Assembly: GCF_043290135.1 (NCBI RefSeq)
Contig: NC_134705.1
Coordinates: 94,319,239-94,383,238 of the forward strand
DNA from: Rhipicephalus microplus
Lineage: Eukaryota; Arthropoda; Arachnida; Ixodida; Ixodidae
Reading direction: 5' to 3'
DNA length: 64,000 bases
The position numbers were made by a program, and so were the translations under genes. Each line of letters starts with the position of its first letter. Position 1 is the stretch's first letter. The notes under the pieces were generated by a model. The model saw only the letters and a program-made list of their open reading frames with translations, did not search any database and was not told the origin of the DNA. Positions 39,097-51,326 of this stretch are shown here, one piece after another.

Positions 39097-39362
39097 CCGC
39101 TTTAACGCGACAGCGTTAAAGAGCTCGTTTCACAGAAATTCTAGTGTCGGTGTTCGTGTCGTTAGTTGTGAGCGAGAACTATTAATCTTACGCGTGACCT
39201 AAAAACCGAGAACGATATGATTAAAAATAAATAAATAATAAAATTATCCTGGAGCAGAGGAAAGACCAAACCGGGGTTGTTTGTGGTCTGAATAGGGATG
39301 GAACCCGGGTCGTTTGTGTGGCAAACGGATTTTATACCACACGGCCACGCCTCTGCTATTTT
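39097..39362 (-). mobile_element. second tRNA-derived SINE family, copy 1
   Basis: Minus strand. The head contains GCAGAGGCGTGGCCGTGTGG as A-box region and GGGTTCCATCCC (39295-39306) as B box, then a body and an end AGCTCTTTAACGCTGTCGCG. The same arrangement, with the same end, is found at 48775-49005 and 54003-54240. It differs from the Ruka-like family in body and tail. It is pol III-type by its internal promoter; the partner LINE is unknown. Confidence 0.7.
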
Positions 39363-39407
39363 AAGACGATAGTCTGTTTTGGGGTACTTTGACGAAAAAA
39401 AATTTGT

Positions 39408-39464
<57 letters not shown>

Positions 39465-39465
39465 A
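39408..39465. repeat. (CTGT)n microsatellite
   Basis: About 14 uninterrupted CTGT units between the SINE and the 3' end of the next LINE. Confidence 0.95.
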
Positions 39466-39539
39466 CCCTTGTCTGTATGTTTGCCGTAACAATACCCCAA
39501 ACAACATCAAGAGAGAGAGAGAGAAAGAACAACTTTATT

Positions 39540-39830
39540 TAAAAATAGAAGAATCCCAGTCTGGGTCTACTAAAAAAACCTATCCATCAGACAGGCCTAG
39601 AAGTTGCAAGTGCTGGAGCAGTGTCTTCATTATGTCCGGGAAGGAGTCCGCCAGCCACTCCTCCAGGGTCGCAGGCCTTAGGTTTATAGGTATGTACTTG
39701 AGGCTCTCGCCCATGGCTGCGCGACCACCCGGACAATCCCACAGAACGTGAGCATTATCCGGAAAGCCACCACATGCCCTGCAAGCAGGAGACCGGTCTT
39801 TTTCTTATGTAGTGTTTAATGTGTGGTGTC
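39540..39830 (-). pseudogene. LINE C-terminal zinc-knuckle region
   Basis: Minus strand near 39730-39782 reads CRACGGFPDNAHVLWDC, a C-x2-C-x7-H-x4-C pattern that follows RNase H in this LINE type and is thought to bind nucleic acid. It is one frame off the RNase H reading because of an indel near 39785. The reading continues to a stop near 39590. Confidence 0.75.
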
Positions 39831-40623
39831 ATAAAAGAGTGAGTTTGCACACGCCTTATCAAGGATGCCTCGCGTCTCGTCATGAAATAAGGAGGATCGG
39901 GATAAACCCTGCGATTGTTGCGCATCTCATTTAATCGTTCGCGCCTCTCTAAACGTGCCATAGCAAGTAATTCGGTGCGTTTCAGTGAATCCGGCCACCA
40001 CAGAGGAGGGCCTGGGAGATTCGCGCAGGACATGGCGTGTGCCACTTCATTCCCTCTGATCCCCGAGTGACCAGGTATCCACTGTATACGAACACGTAAC
40101 GAAGGATGGTCAGCTAAGTGCTTCGTAAGTTTGTTGTAATGCGCGTCTGGAATGTCACCGGTCACGAGGGCTCGACAGGCAGCTTGGCTATCTGGGCGTA
40201 TCAGTAAATTACGGGCATTTTGATTGGGCATGGTAACTGCTTCTACTATGGCCGTGATTTCTGCAATGCATTGCGTACTGATGTTGTAATGGAAGCCCCA
40301 TGCAGTGGTAGTCCATCGGAAGCTATTCCCGTTCGAAAGCCCTCGCCGGTATGAGACGGAGATGCATCCGTGTACAAGATCCACTTTCCAGTGGTTTCTT
40401 GGAGATGTATTACTCGTGACTTACGTCGTCCTGTTTGGTTATCTCTATCCATGTGCCGTGGAACTGGTTCAATGGTGATCTGGTCGAGTGTCGCCCAAGG
40501 GGGCCGGGTTGCTTCAAATATGACAGGTGCAGATATGTCGTAGCCTAATTCACGAAGCAGGGCGTATCCTTGTGCGGAATGTTTGAGGCGCGTGAATTGT
40601 ACTTCACGGTGAATTTGGGCCAA
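39755..40623 (-). pseudogene. LINE RNase H domain (frameshifted)
   Basis: RNase H removes RNA from the RNA-DNA hybrid during reverse transcription. The first catalytic Asp is in WILYTDAS (frame 40246-40623); the second acidic residue is in QCIAEITAIVEA and the third in IRPDSQAA (frame 39755-40384); the His motif is WIPGHSGIRGNE. The following catalytic Asp position (usually NExAD) is His here (NEVAH), so the active site is incomplete even apart from the frameshift between the frames. Confidence 0.82.
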
Positions 40624-40731
40624 CTCATCGAGGTTTGATAGGATCGCAGTTTCTTGAACCCCATCAGACTTTGCATAATGAGGGGTACCCCGTATCGTGC
40701 GAGAAATCTGACGAAGCAGGGTCTGGAGCTT

Positions 40732-41271
40732 CTATTTTTGGGTCTTGGTGATGTCAATATATGGATATTGATACATGACGCGGGAAATGGCTAAAGCTAG
40801 GATCATGCGCCTGAGTGGGTGTTCTTTGATGACTCGCAACTTTCGCGTTGTGCGTTTCAAAAAACGGTGTACTTGCTGCAACTGTTGTATTGTATGTCGG
40901 AACCACTCCTTTGACTTGCCGTCATCTTGCAACCAGAAGCCTAGCACTTTGATGCAGGGCTTCCTGGGAATAGGGTCATTCTGTATGGAGAGTGTAACGA
41001 GTCGCCGGTCTTTCTGAGCGTTTGGAAGCTTCCAATTCATAATGACGATAAACTCAGATTTTGAACTGGAAAGAGTGAGCCCTCTTTCTTCAAGGTATCG
41101 AGAAGTCGTGTCAATGGCCGATTGTAGCGTGTGTTGTATTTCTGATAGGGAACCCCTTCCGGCCCGAAGGGTGATGTCATCCGCATATATTGTAAACTGA
41201 AGGTCTTGTACGGCATCAAAAGATACCCCAAACGGCCAACCGCATCTACAGCGCCCACCAATATTGCTCAA
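40732..41271 (-). pseudogene. LINE reverse transcriptase, motif C to thumb
   Basis: A 179-codon minus-strand frame. Near its start is FTIYADDITL, the intact Y-A-D-D catalytic motif C. GLTLSSSKSEFIV is the motif D equivalent, IKVLGFWLQDDG the motif E region, and a basic thumb region follows (FLKRTTRKLRVIKEH). Motifs A and B lie upstream and are missing, so truncation falls between motifs B and C. Confidence 0.85.
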
Positions 41272-41275
41272 GTTC

Positions 41276-42634
41276 CATCGTTATTACTCGTACGATTGTC
41301 AATTAGAAAGCAATTACTGCGCGTACCGAGGCCTCGTAACAACACAACAGTATTTTCTGAGTGTGTCTTTATACTAGAGAAAGCACACATAAGTAATCCT
41401 AAGGACCGTAGCGTTTATCACGCTGCACTGACAATGCAACGCGATGCTCAAAAAGGCAAGTGTTTCCAACGCTTTGCTGAGGTGACACGGTGCTGGCACC
41501 TGCCCGTCGCTTTGCGTTCTACACCTTATCAACTCCGAGGCAGGCGCACACGCCTTCCTTCGTTTTCGAAGATAACTGCCTGATAGCGCCCATGTCTAAC
41601 GTGCCTCGATGCGCTTATTCGCCTTCTCTGTATGGATCGAGACTCTCTAACACAGCGCCTGCAGAATACCATTCACCAATTCTCTCGCGCAAAACATCAA
41701 ATAAAGCTTTTGTTTACTGCCTCCACAGGCAAGACTACCGCCTTTCGATGACATTTGAAGTGAAACATGCAGATATATGGCCAATTTTTTTTTCAGTGCA
41801 TGAAATCACTAGTAGTTGTGAACTACGCACAGCATACTTTATCAGAAGTCAGGCAAACACACACAAGCATCCAGAAGGAGAAGCCACTCCGGAACGGCGT
41901 CAAAAGCCTCAACAACACTGCGCACTTGACCAGCTGCTCTTCGGAAGACAGATCTCGTCGAAAGTGGTGGCTCGGCGTGTCATTCAATCACGCGACTTCT
42001 CCGTAGTGAATGAGTTCCCAACAACATAAACAGGTCATATGGAGTAGTATCAGTCAGGTTCTTTTTGAATAGCAGGAACCTAATAACATGAGCTGTGATT
42101 GGAAGTTCTTTTGTAATTGTTCTGTTTAGAATATACCAAAAATAAAATGCGTCACGACAATGAATGCTTGTGAAAATAGTGAAAAGGATTCATCTGCTTA
42201 AAAACGCAGCTAAAGTTGCTTTCATGCTTCGCAAACACTCGCGACCTGTATATGTGCTTCACAATGCAATATGAAATTTTGTTGTAAACATGCGTGATCA
42301 AGCGTCCATCGCAAACGGGCGTCAGAATATGCATTTATTATAATGGCTCCGTGGTGGAAAGTCGGTACCCGACTACAAAAGCCACACACGCTACTGCGCC
42401 CAGGCCCTTAAGGCCACGTAGTGGGTTCATAGCAAACTCGAAAATGTTTCCTCTACTAAGTGTTTCAAGTACGCACTACGAACAGGATGTCTCTGTCGCG
42501 TTCAGCTCTTAAAGGCAAAGCTTTAGGGTCCCAATATTTTTTTTTTTTTTCAAAGCATAGCAGTATGTGCAGATTTTTCATGTCTGGTTAGGGCAGACAC
42601 GGAAATCTGCAAATATAATTCTTCCTTGAAAAAT

Positions 42635-42637
<3 letters not shown>
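41276..42637. other. unassigned non-coding sequence
   Basis: Plus-strand frames at 41206-41583 and 41490-42029 overlap each other and the edge of the LINE, without motifs. At 42340-42430 a stretch with CTCCGTGGTGGAAAG and GTGGGTTCATAG is weakly tRNA-like and could be an old SINE. Confidence 0.4.

Positions 42638-42705
<68 letters not shown>
42638..42705. repeat. (TA)n microsatellite
   Basis: About 34 uninterrupted TA units, 40 bp from a long inverted repeat. Confidence 0.97.
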
Positions 42706-42707
<2 letters not shown>

Positions 42708-42744
42708 GCTGTCTTTGTTTGCTAAAAAGTAGAAAAAACGTGTG

Positions 42745-42839
42745 CGCTTGTCCAAAACAGTTCATCGTATCGACGTTTCGAACATTCAAACAGATGCCGA
42801 TGATCGAAACGTCGACCAATAAACAGTTTCGGACAAGCG
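42745..42839. repeat. long inverted repeat, Penelope-like tail candidate
   Basis: Arms 42745-42781 and 42804-42839 are near-complementary; their inner 12 bp (TCGACGTTTCGA and TCGAAACGTCGA) and outer 9 bp (CGCTTGTCC and GGACAAGCG) are exact. The 22-nt loop ends in CCGATGA. GATGA, GAAACGTC and then CAATAAAC in this order resembles the terminal region of Penelope-like elements, which in many animals carries a hammerhead ribozyme (CUGAUGA...GAAA). Here U4 is changed and stem II is nearly absent, so an active ribozyme is unlikely. Confidence 0.6.
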
Positions 42840-44777
42840 TCCAGCTTCCTCGTCAGCGGCGCTTCTTAACTCGCTTAAATCCATGTCGTGGTTCTTATGT
42901 CAAAGAACCGAAATCAGCGTCGCCGCACATTGGGCACCCTTGTGATGTTAGTCTTGCTGCTATGAACTTTGCCTTAGTAACAGCGACGTGTTCACGTCTG
43001 CAATCAGGATGTACTAGCACACTATGAATTCACCGAGACTCAACCGCTGTCATGTACAAATCCATTTGTAGTGAATGAGCCCCGGCGTCTGTAGCTGAAA
43101 CGCTGCTTCTATTCGAACCCTGGCAGGTTTGGTCATCACTCTAGCGAATGTGCAGCGCACAAAAGCCAACTTATAATTTGGGTAAAGCATTCACTGTGTA
43201 AGTCGTACACATGCGTAGTCTGAAAACGACTCCACTTTCTACCGTGCTGCACCGTTATTCCCGAGACCCACCACATTCTCCACCTCCCACAGCTGCATGG
43301 CACCACTGGGATGGGGTACTTGCGAAGCTTACTGAAACAGCGTTCCCCCTTCCCCCCCCCCCCCACCACCACCCTTTCCAAATGGTCGATAGAGTCAACA
43401 CTGCTCGCCGCCATTCTCTTATGGGGCCGCTAGCCTGAAGCAAGTCTGCCGTTGTTCCCGAGGCCGAAAAAGTGGGAAATAGTACAAGAAAGACCTTTAC
43501 TTCCTTAGAACTCTGTATGGAACGCAGGAACTTCCCACCGCCTTTCAACAACTTTTCCGTCGTTCGTTGCTATTAGTATAAATACTTCCTTCGCTACGTC
43601 GGAGTAAAAAGAAACTGGGTCGTTACTTCTCTTATTAGGCCCCATTTGTTCCCCCATTCCTGTCTCCATTCGTTTTTCGGGTTCCGAGCTTGCTTCGATT
43701 CTGCTTCCACTCGGCTGCTGTCTTGTACGTATAGGAGAGTACTTCCTTTTTGTTTCCCCACCATCTTCGACATCCGGACATAGTGGGACATGCCTGGGTG
43801 GAAAGCTGCTAACTATGTATGTATTCAGGTCGCCAGTGCAGCACGTATTTCTGCGGCTTATTTGGCTGACAAGTTGGTCTTGCCTTAGGTTCACAGAATT
43901 TTCTTTTTTGTCTTCTTTCTTCCACACTCACTACGCCCCAGCGAGAGTACACGAACGCAAGCAGAAAGTGCAGGGATAATACGTCTAACAAATCTTGTTT
44001 GCGCATGAATTAAAGGCATCTTCATTTTATTCACTTATATCTCTTTTGTTATTTTATCTTCAACTTCACCCTACAGCATAGGTCTCCGGTGCACGAGTGC
44101 GCAATTATTTCTTGGGCAAGCTAGCCACGTTCCGATGGATAAGAAATGCAATAAAAAGATTAAGAAGAAATAAAAGACAGCCGTGTATTCCTAGTCACGC
44201 GTGCAGCAAGAATACCTAAGTGGTCAAAATTATTATGATGCTCTCCACTGCGCCGCGATCCTTAAATTATTGTTATTTACCGAAAAATTTCATAACTGCC
44301 ACGAACTTCAGATTATTTTCGTTTGAATGTTCTCCTAAGCCGGACATGTGGGATTCTGAGTGGCTGATTTTGTTTGAAGTACTTCTTTGTACATGCGGTG
44401 CTCTCCTTCTCTCTTTTATCCCCATTCCCTTATCGCCAGTGCAGGATAGCAAACCGGACGCTCGTCTGGTTAACCTCCCAGCCATTCCTCTTCTTTCCTT
44501 TGAGTGTTGGAAATCTTTGAATTGAATTCATTCTTACGTAGCAATGGCCTACCAATTTCGGCACAGCAGCTCATTTTGAACGCTCTTTATTGTGCTTAAG
44601 TTACGCAGCTATTGTGCATTTATTGAGGTCTTTGATTTATGCGTCACTTCGTTGCCTTAAACGATTCAGACAAGTCATTAAAAGCTTTACTCCTGTACTC
44701 AAGACATTGGCGCACCTGCCTTCAAAGTGGTGGGTTCAATCGTATTTATTGTTCAACAACTTATCACATATAGGATT
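42840..44777. other. unassigned non-coding sequence
   Basis: No gene recognised. The 140-codon minus-strand frame at 43505-43927 and others near 43250-43550 overlap and lack motifs. A short C-run is at about 43352-43363. Confidence 0.45.
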
Positions 44778-44786
44778 ATTGCAATT

Positions 44787-45040
44787 CTCAGCTGTTGACC
44801 CGCTGGTCATGGGATCGAGTCCCGGCTGCGCGGGCTGCATTTTCGGTGAAAGCAAAAATGCTGTATAGGCCCATGTGCTTAAATTTGGGTGCACGTTAAA
44901 AAACTCCAGCTTATAAAAATTTCCGGAACCGTCCATCACGGCGTCTCTCATAATCATACAGTGGTTTTGGGACGTTAAACTCCACACATCAATCAATCAA
45001 TCGATCAATCACTCAATCAATCAATCAATCAATCAATCAG
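44787..45040 (+). mobile_element. Ruka-like SINE, 5'-truncated, with TSD
   Basis: Starts inside the tRNA-like head (GACCCGCTGGTCATGGGATC, then the B box GGGATCGAGTCCCGG), continues with GTGCACGTTAAA, CGTCTCTCATAATCATAC and GGGACGTTAAACTCCACAC, and ends in about 10 AATC units (44989-45040). ATTGCAATT at 44778-44786 is repeated at 45043-45051, a 9-bp target-site duplication, so the truncation occurred at insertion. Confidence 0.88.
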
Positions 45041-45264
45041 TCATTGCAATTTGGTGTGTGCAGCAATGCAAAGTACGAGAAACAGAAAAGTATTCCTTCC
45101 ATTGTACTTGTATAGAAATAAAACTGTATAACATAATTTTATTGAACACTCTACATCATACTTGTGTAGAACGCTCTACATTATACTTGTTACTTGTACA
45201 TAACACTCTACATCCTTCTTTTTAGTACACTAACCATGCGTCGGCAAGCTGTGGCCCCCGGCCT

Positions 45265-45520
45265 GACTTTTATCCTGAAAAGAGGTATGATTTTTATTCC
45301 AAGTTAACAAATCAGTGTCCCTTCGCTGAATTTTTACGTTGAACTTCCCTGCCGAATTTTTCTTGCCATTTCCCATCTGAAGGCTAACATGACAATTTTG
45401 ACCTGAAATGAAATTTTAGGTCGTAACCTATGTTTTATTTCTGACATTTATACTGAAAATAATCATGCTTTTTAATACAATTTAACAAATTTATGTCCAT
45501 TCACTGAATTTTTACGCTTT
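45265..45520 (+). repeat. direct repeat of an AT-rich block, about 178-bp period
   Basis: The block TGACTTTTATCCTGAAAA to TTCGCTGAATTTTTACG (45265-45341) recurs diverged at about 45443-45519. Shared words include TTTAACAAAT or GTTAACAAAT and CTGAATTTTTACG. No coding motif seen. Confidence 0.55.
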
Positions 45521-45529
45521 GCCTGCAGG

Positions 45530-48500
45530 CACCCCATCCCCCCTCTTTATCGGTGCGTTTCCTCACTGTGGCACTGTCATGCAGCTTGGCCTTTCACCAG
45601 AAAACGTTTTAGACCCCTGCTATAGTCTACGATGAAAAGTGGATCAAGTGTCGGAAAAGGGAAACGGGAATGAAGGGGGGGGGGGGGGGAAGGGGGCGTC
45701 TCAGTTCAAGCTTTCAGTGTGTTGCATGCGCGTGTTCGTGCGCGGGCCCGAGACAAGCTCTCAACCGACGGGGACAGTTGAGCGAGCGGCGCTGACGCAT
45801 GGAAAATTGAAAATCTGCCCCGCACACTGACCACATAAAAAAAAATCAGTTCTGCACACCAACCACAAATATACGTAAACGCCGTCACACACTCTGTGGT
45901 TAATGTTTTAACACAGTTACTGATTCTCTATCCTTAAAACTGTTCCAATCTGGTTCGCTTTTACAATTCGACCAATCTTCCTAGGACAAAGTAAACTGCA
46001 CCACGTTGCCTTCTTAAACGAAACCCAGCATGTAATGCGACATGTATTTCGGCATGCAAATCAACGCACGGGACAGGACTGCGCTCATTGAGGCTAGTGC
46101 ACTCGGGTTGATTAAGTGCTAGAGTGTTTAGTGCTAGAGTGTTCAGTACTATCATTTTTTGGGGAGGGGGAAGGGGGTTGTGCGTGTGCTAGTAAAGATG
46201 CATACATCTATGCGTCTACACGAAAGGTACAACATATTTGGGAGAGGGTGTAGGGGCTGCAGAAAAGCATCACGCCTTCGTCTTTTTTTGTTTTTAATGG
46301 AGAGCCCAGCGCACTCTCACGCATGATTGTTCCCTAAAAATTGCGTTAAATCAGATCGCTGGACACGAGAATGTCGTACATACGGTATTGGCGAGCTATT
46401 TTTTTTTCTCTTCGCCGTTCTGAATGCTTTTATATTCCGTTCCGACAACCCCCGTGATTCAGTTAACGACAGCCTATCCTCAAAAAAATTAAACCAGGTG
46501 AGCACCTTCATAAACCAGCGTTCTTTCAGAACAGTGCGAAACCTTAATGGCTGCCTACATGTTCATACGAACCGCAGTTTTAATCGCGCGTTCTGTTTCG
46601 CGCCTCGTTAAACAAAACGGCCCCCGTTAGAAGCACCTCCCCAGCCTATAGGAGCGATTTGTATAATTTGCCCCCAAATAATGCGGGCTTCGCTGTCAGA
46701 GCTTCTTGTGTGGAATTGAAGAGAATGCAATACCGGGAAGTAGACATTGGCGATGGCCGAGCCATTAGCCGCTGAAGATGCCTACGGTATACGGTGTGCT
46801 TGAGTGGCTTCAGACCAGGGAATGCTCTTTGTCTAAGCGAATGCTCTAAGCGGCTGCAGACCAGGGGATGTTTTCAGTCGCGCGCCACGGTGCTTCGAGT
46901 ATAAGCGACCGACTAGGCCTCTACTTGATGAGTCGTATAGAACTCTGGCGCGACTAATATTTTTCGAGCACCGAATTCCCGAGGTGAAGTTATTAATTGG
47001 TCAGCAGGCCACTCACTAATGATGTGCACACACAACATCAAAAGTTTATCGGACGTTGGTTTTACAGCAATTGCCCATTTGGTTTCCATTGGTGCGTATA
47101 TTGATTGTAATCAAACTGACGAATTCAAAGGTTGCGATACCAACTGCGAGTTGGAACACTTGTTTGGAGGCTACGGAGGCTACCAAAAAAGAACATTTCT
47201 TGAATATATTGTGCCTCATGAACTTTTGATGTTACGTGTAAGATGCCATGGTTGGCTGGCGCTTTATCTTATGATCGATTCTAATGAGAGAAGGAGAAAG
47301 ATTGGAATGCATAAAAAGCAAGTAGGTCAACCCGACTTTGTTAACTTTGCTAGCGTACATAGAGAGAAAAAGGGGTCGAGAGGTTAAAGAGCTAGAGAAA
47401 GAAACTAAAAACACCAACGAATCTCAGCGCGCATGCACAAAGCAGCGTATAGCCACAGACCACAAACTATTCCTAAGGTCAAGTTGCCGTCGAGAACTGC
47501 AAACGGGCTGACGGCTTTCTTCGTTGATGAGTGGTGAGAGGACGAATTGGCAGGCACAACTCGAGGGTATGTGGACTTTCGGACACGTTTTCAGTCCGTA
47601 TTTCATATTCGGTGTTCCTCACAAGACGCAACGTTGCGACGCAGCCACTGCATGTGTAACTTCTTGTTGCTGCACCATGCCATCGCGAACACTGCTCGTT
47701 CATATTGCCAAAGTAAAACAAACAGTACACCCGAGCTCCACGAACAAATTCACCGCCTACCTACTCACAGATTTCACAGTGCATATGTGCTAGGTATCAT
47801 TGTCTCGCAAACAATACCTACCAAAGTGTTTTGTGATATTACTAACAACACCAACAAAAATTGTAGGTTGGAGGAGATAGAGCATATATTTCAGACTCTT
47901 TTTGAAACTTGCTTCTCGCGAAGAGGCTGAGTAGATGCTCGAAAATTATTAAACCTCTGCATATCATTTTGTAACTCTGCCATAACATGCTTACTTGACG
48001 GCCTAGCGAGGTATGATACGCCATCACCAAGCTATTCACTTCATAGCGTACAACTCTGTTCATGGTATCGACCCGGGCAACTGGTACTGTTATCCGTACC
48101 ATTCGCAGTACTCAAAAGTGAAATTAGGACGGCTATGAAGAATTGTTCTTTATAACTGCATCAAATCTTGCTGTTAGGGGTAGTTTTGGGTGTGATAAAA
48201 ATGTTTGACTCAAAATTATCCAGATATGACAAAACACTGTAGGCCCTGGAAACAAAATGAGGGGATCCTTAGGCGTCGCCTTTCAGAGTTGACCGCGACA
48301 GCGATATCCTGTCTTGAGTGTGTACTTCAACTTCTCAGTGCATACTTCTTATTGTATGGTGTTACTCGAAGAGTTTAAATTTCGGATTACTACAACGTAA
48401 TCTCTATAGTTGAAAGTGGCTTGCGTCAGTGAAGCTTTCGCATGTGGCTGCATTCTGTGTAGGAGCATGTCGTAAACTACGAGCAATTATGTGGTAAAAT

Positions 48501-48774
48501 AATTTCGACCTTGCTATCCACCCCCTACGTGGTCTTCAGGCTTAAAATGCAGTAACGCGTGGGCCTTTTGTAATTGGTGATCGGCTTTAAACACTAAAGT
48601 TGTTGTGGTAATCGCATGTTCTGACTACCAGTGGCAGTGCAGACGTTTACCTCGCTATATTAGCGTTAAAATACATGTTGTATTTCGAAGTGTTTATGCA
48701 GGATGCGCGTGTTTGTAAAACATGAATGCTATTTTAACTGCATTTCCAAGCAGAGGAAGTTATTCTAACTGTAT
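45530..48774. other. unassigned non-coding sequence
   Basis: It holds a G-run at 45675-45689 and otherwise no recognised repeat or domain. The plus-strand frame of 122 codons at 47019-47387 has several Cys but no motif and no supporting splice signals; coding status cannot be judged. Confidence 0.45.
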
Positions 48775-49005
48775 TTCGAAGCAAACACGTGGCGGCGTGG
48801 TAGAACTTGCCACGCAAATCACCTCAGTTCGACCCTCACTCGGACCCAGAAACTTTTATGATATATTTTAGTTGCATCTTCCTCAATTTTTAGGCCATGC
48901 AAAAGATGATGCTTTTGCGCTCACTACCAACGTTGCCCATGACGCCAACACTGGCGTGAACATTAGAATTTTTGCCAAACTAGCTCTTTAACCTATCGCG
49001 TTAAA
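48775..49005 (+). mobile_element. second tRNA-derived SINE family, copy 2
   Basis: Plus strand. The head GTGGCGGCGTGGTAGAAC (A-box region) and AGTTCGACCCTC (B box, 48826-48837) is followed by a body with GACGCCAACACTGGCGTG, a small stem, and the end TAGCTCTTTAAC then TCGCGTTAA, matching the ends of copies 1 and 3. Confidence 0.65.
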
Positions 49006-50526
49006 AAGGAAGTGAATTACCTTAACTTACATTTGCTCGTTTCATTCCACGAGCGCTCGTTATATCAAAAGCACCATGTGGACATTAAGCTTGAGCAACT
49101 CTCCGAACGATTTTTCGCGCATTTACCGCCAGTCAATAACAGAAAACTTGCTTATAACACCATCTTTGCATCAGGTGCTTCTGTTTTTCTTGGTTTTTTG
49201 TCAACGATGTAAACTCTGCCGAGCGTTACATCAATAGACGTGGACAAAGAAAACTCAGAGCTAAGACATTTGAGTCAGACCAGATCAACAATAACCGCGA
49301 AATCTTTGCTTTCTTCCCACTCAAAACCTTCCACGAAAGATGCATGACCCTGTATATCTGCCTAGTGCATGCTTTCCCACTCAGTGCGTCATCTTTTGAT
49401 CATATTGCCGATGCCTTCCATCAAAACTGGTTATGTATACCACTCGCCTTACGTGCGTGCACGGCCCCAAAGCCAATACTTAGCCAAAGGGAAGCGCCTG
49501 TCGGAAACACAAACACGCCCGTCACGTAGACATAAAGTCTCAACGAAGTAATGCCCAAGCGAGGTTGGAACCCAAGCCCCGTCATGTATTCACCAGCGGC
49601 GCCTAAAAAAAATTTGTATTTTCTTTTTCTTTCTGCTCTAAAGGTCACCGTGAATCATCATTTCCCCCCATGTCCCCCGGTTACACTATATGTGGTATAC
49701 CGTTAGCGCCTAATGTAATAAGGAATGGACCATGCAAAGTTTGATTGAAAGGTGCATAAGATTGGACGATGCAGTGGCAGAACGCGAGGAAGCGGGAAAG
49801 TAGTATGTGAGAAGAAAGATTCTGCTTGGAGTTTGGTGGCATGCGAGGACGCAAAACACGCCTACATAGGGTCTAGAAAGGAGGCGAAGCGGGATGTCCA
49901 TGCGGTTCTGCGTTAGGCCTCGGCGACGTGTCCCCCAACCCACTCTTCGGCTCTGCTGGATGTGCCTGACCGATGGCGGCATCCATCAAGGCGCAGAGCG
50001 GTGGCTGTCAAAAACTTACGTCGCCGGCGAGACGTGGGGTCCCCACCGGTATGCGGCAGCACTGATGCTTCCATGTAGTAGTGGCAGTACAGACGCGCGT
50101 CTCGGATGGACTCACTTTCTTTGCGCAGTGGAACCTTATATCGAAAGAGTGGCGCAGAGCGACGGCTGCCTGTGAGGTGGACGTAGGCTAAGATGAGATT
50201 TTTTTTTTTTTTTGCGCTTCCTCTTTCTGAGTACTTCTGGTTCTAGCTTGTGTGCATTTGTATTACCGTCATCGAAAATAAAACGAAAGACGAGAAATGA
50301 GGCACGTCGGGTATGTTTCGCAGGTGCCCGCGTTCTCTAGGAATAATACAAGATGGAACACAGGAATGGGGTGCAGCTTCTGTCGGCCTACTTCTCGTGT
50401 TGGTGGTATAAGAGCTCCCGCCAAACGCATCTCCTAGACTAGGCAGTGTTGGGATAATGTATGAACTGTATCCAGAAGGTAGTGAGAAGAAAGTGCTAAG
50501 GCTAAATGAGGAGTAAGCAACATTTG
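49006..50526. other. unassigned non-coding sequence
   Basis: GC-richer around 49880-50170, with GGCGCAGAGCG repeated at 49990 and 50150 and a 93-codon plus-strand frame without motif. No promoter or splice structure could be supported. Confidence 0.4.
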
Positions 50527-50558
50527 TTCCTCACTTCACTTCACTTCCCTTTATTACC

Positions 50559-51326
50559 TTAAAGCCCCCTAGAGGGGATATTACATGAGGGCTGGGAAAC
50601 ATACAACAGATGTAATACATATGCAGGATGGGTACAAGTATGAACAGGAGTAACCAATACAGAAATAAAATAACACATGTGCAGGATCAGAATACATAAT
50701 AACAGGCGTAACATCTTGCCAAAAAAGAAGACTAAGTGAGAACCAGTGGCACAAAAAGGAACAATGTACTGTATCCAAATTGAAAAGAAACATTTGACAT
50801 CTTGTGTAAATGTTGAGTGGTACATTACGGTGGCGAGATCAGTGGAAAGGCCATTCCAGTCAGAAGCTGCACGAAAAAAGGAGGCGGAAAATGTCGTAGT
50901 ACGGGCACGTGGCCGGCCGACATGAAAGGAATGAGTGGTGCGGTTAGATTTGCGGGCAGAAGGCAAGATATAGGGCGTTTGGCCGAGTCGACTTTGATAG
51001 AGCTTGTGGAACAAAATGAGGCTGGCAACTCGGCGACGAATGTTAAGGTTTGAAAGATTAAATTCTTGTTTAAGAGATGGAACACTCACGTTATACAAAT
51101 ACGAGGAATGAATGAATCTAGCTGCTCGATTCTGGAGTGATTCTAGTGCGTCGGTTAAGCACGCTTGATGAGGGCTCCAGATAGGCGACGCGTATTCAAG
51201 TTGGGTGCGAATTAAATATTTATAAGCTTGTAGTTTTACAGGAGGGGGAGCATGACGTAAGGGCCACTTTAAAAATCCAAGCGATCTGTTAGCTGATGAT
51301 ATGATATTGGTAATGTGGACGCGCAT
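50559..51326 (-). pseudogene. LINE C-terminal domain after RT
   Basis: About 190 codons of LINE reading followed by translated 3' UTR. It shows the thumb and post-RT pattern [39 protein letters not shown], then [15 protein letters not shown], which in CR1/L2/Jockey elements closes the polyprotein (family form F-x-R-x-x-x-W-N-x-L). It is in a different frame from the RT and overlaps it at 51269-51326, so an indel there has separated the two. Confidence 0.85.

Larger units (their letters stand above)
39520..41275 (-). mobile_element. I/R1-type LINE, 5'-truncated and decayed
   Basis: Minus strand, 3' end at about 39520 with AATAAAG followed by a (TC)n tail. It contains, in order, an RT palm from motif C, a connection region, an RNase H type I domain and a C-terminal CCHC knuckle, the order known for I-clade LINEs with RNase H. 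It is broken by frameshifts into at least four frames (40732-41271, 40545-40757, 40246-40623, 39755-40384) and starts abruptly at 41275, so the endonuclease and most of the RT are missing. Confidence 0.85.

Noticed and set aside
42340..42430. Additional SINE head
   Set aside because: Only weak A- and B-box-like words, no body or tail matching either SINE family.
42782..42815. Functional hammerhead ribozyme
   Set aside because: GATGA and GAAA are present, but the conserved U4 is replaced and there is no room for stem II, so only a degenerate resemblance is claimed.
47019..47387. Cys-containing 122-codon frame as a secreted peptide
   Set aside because: No signal peptide near the start, no recognised Cys pattern, no homologue recalled.
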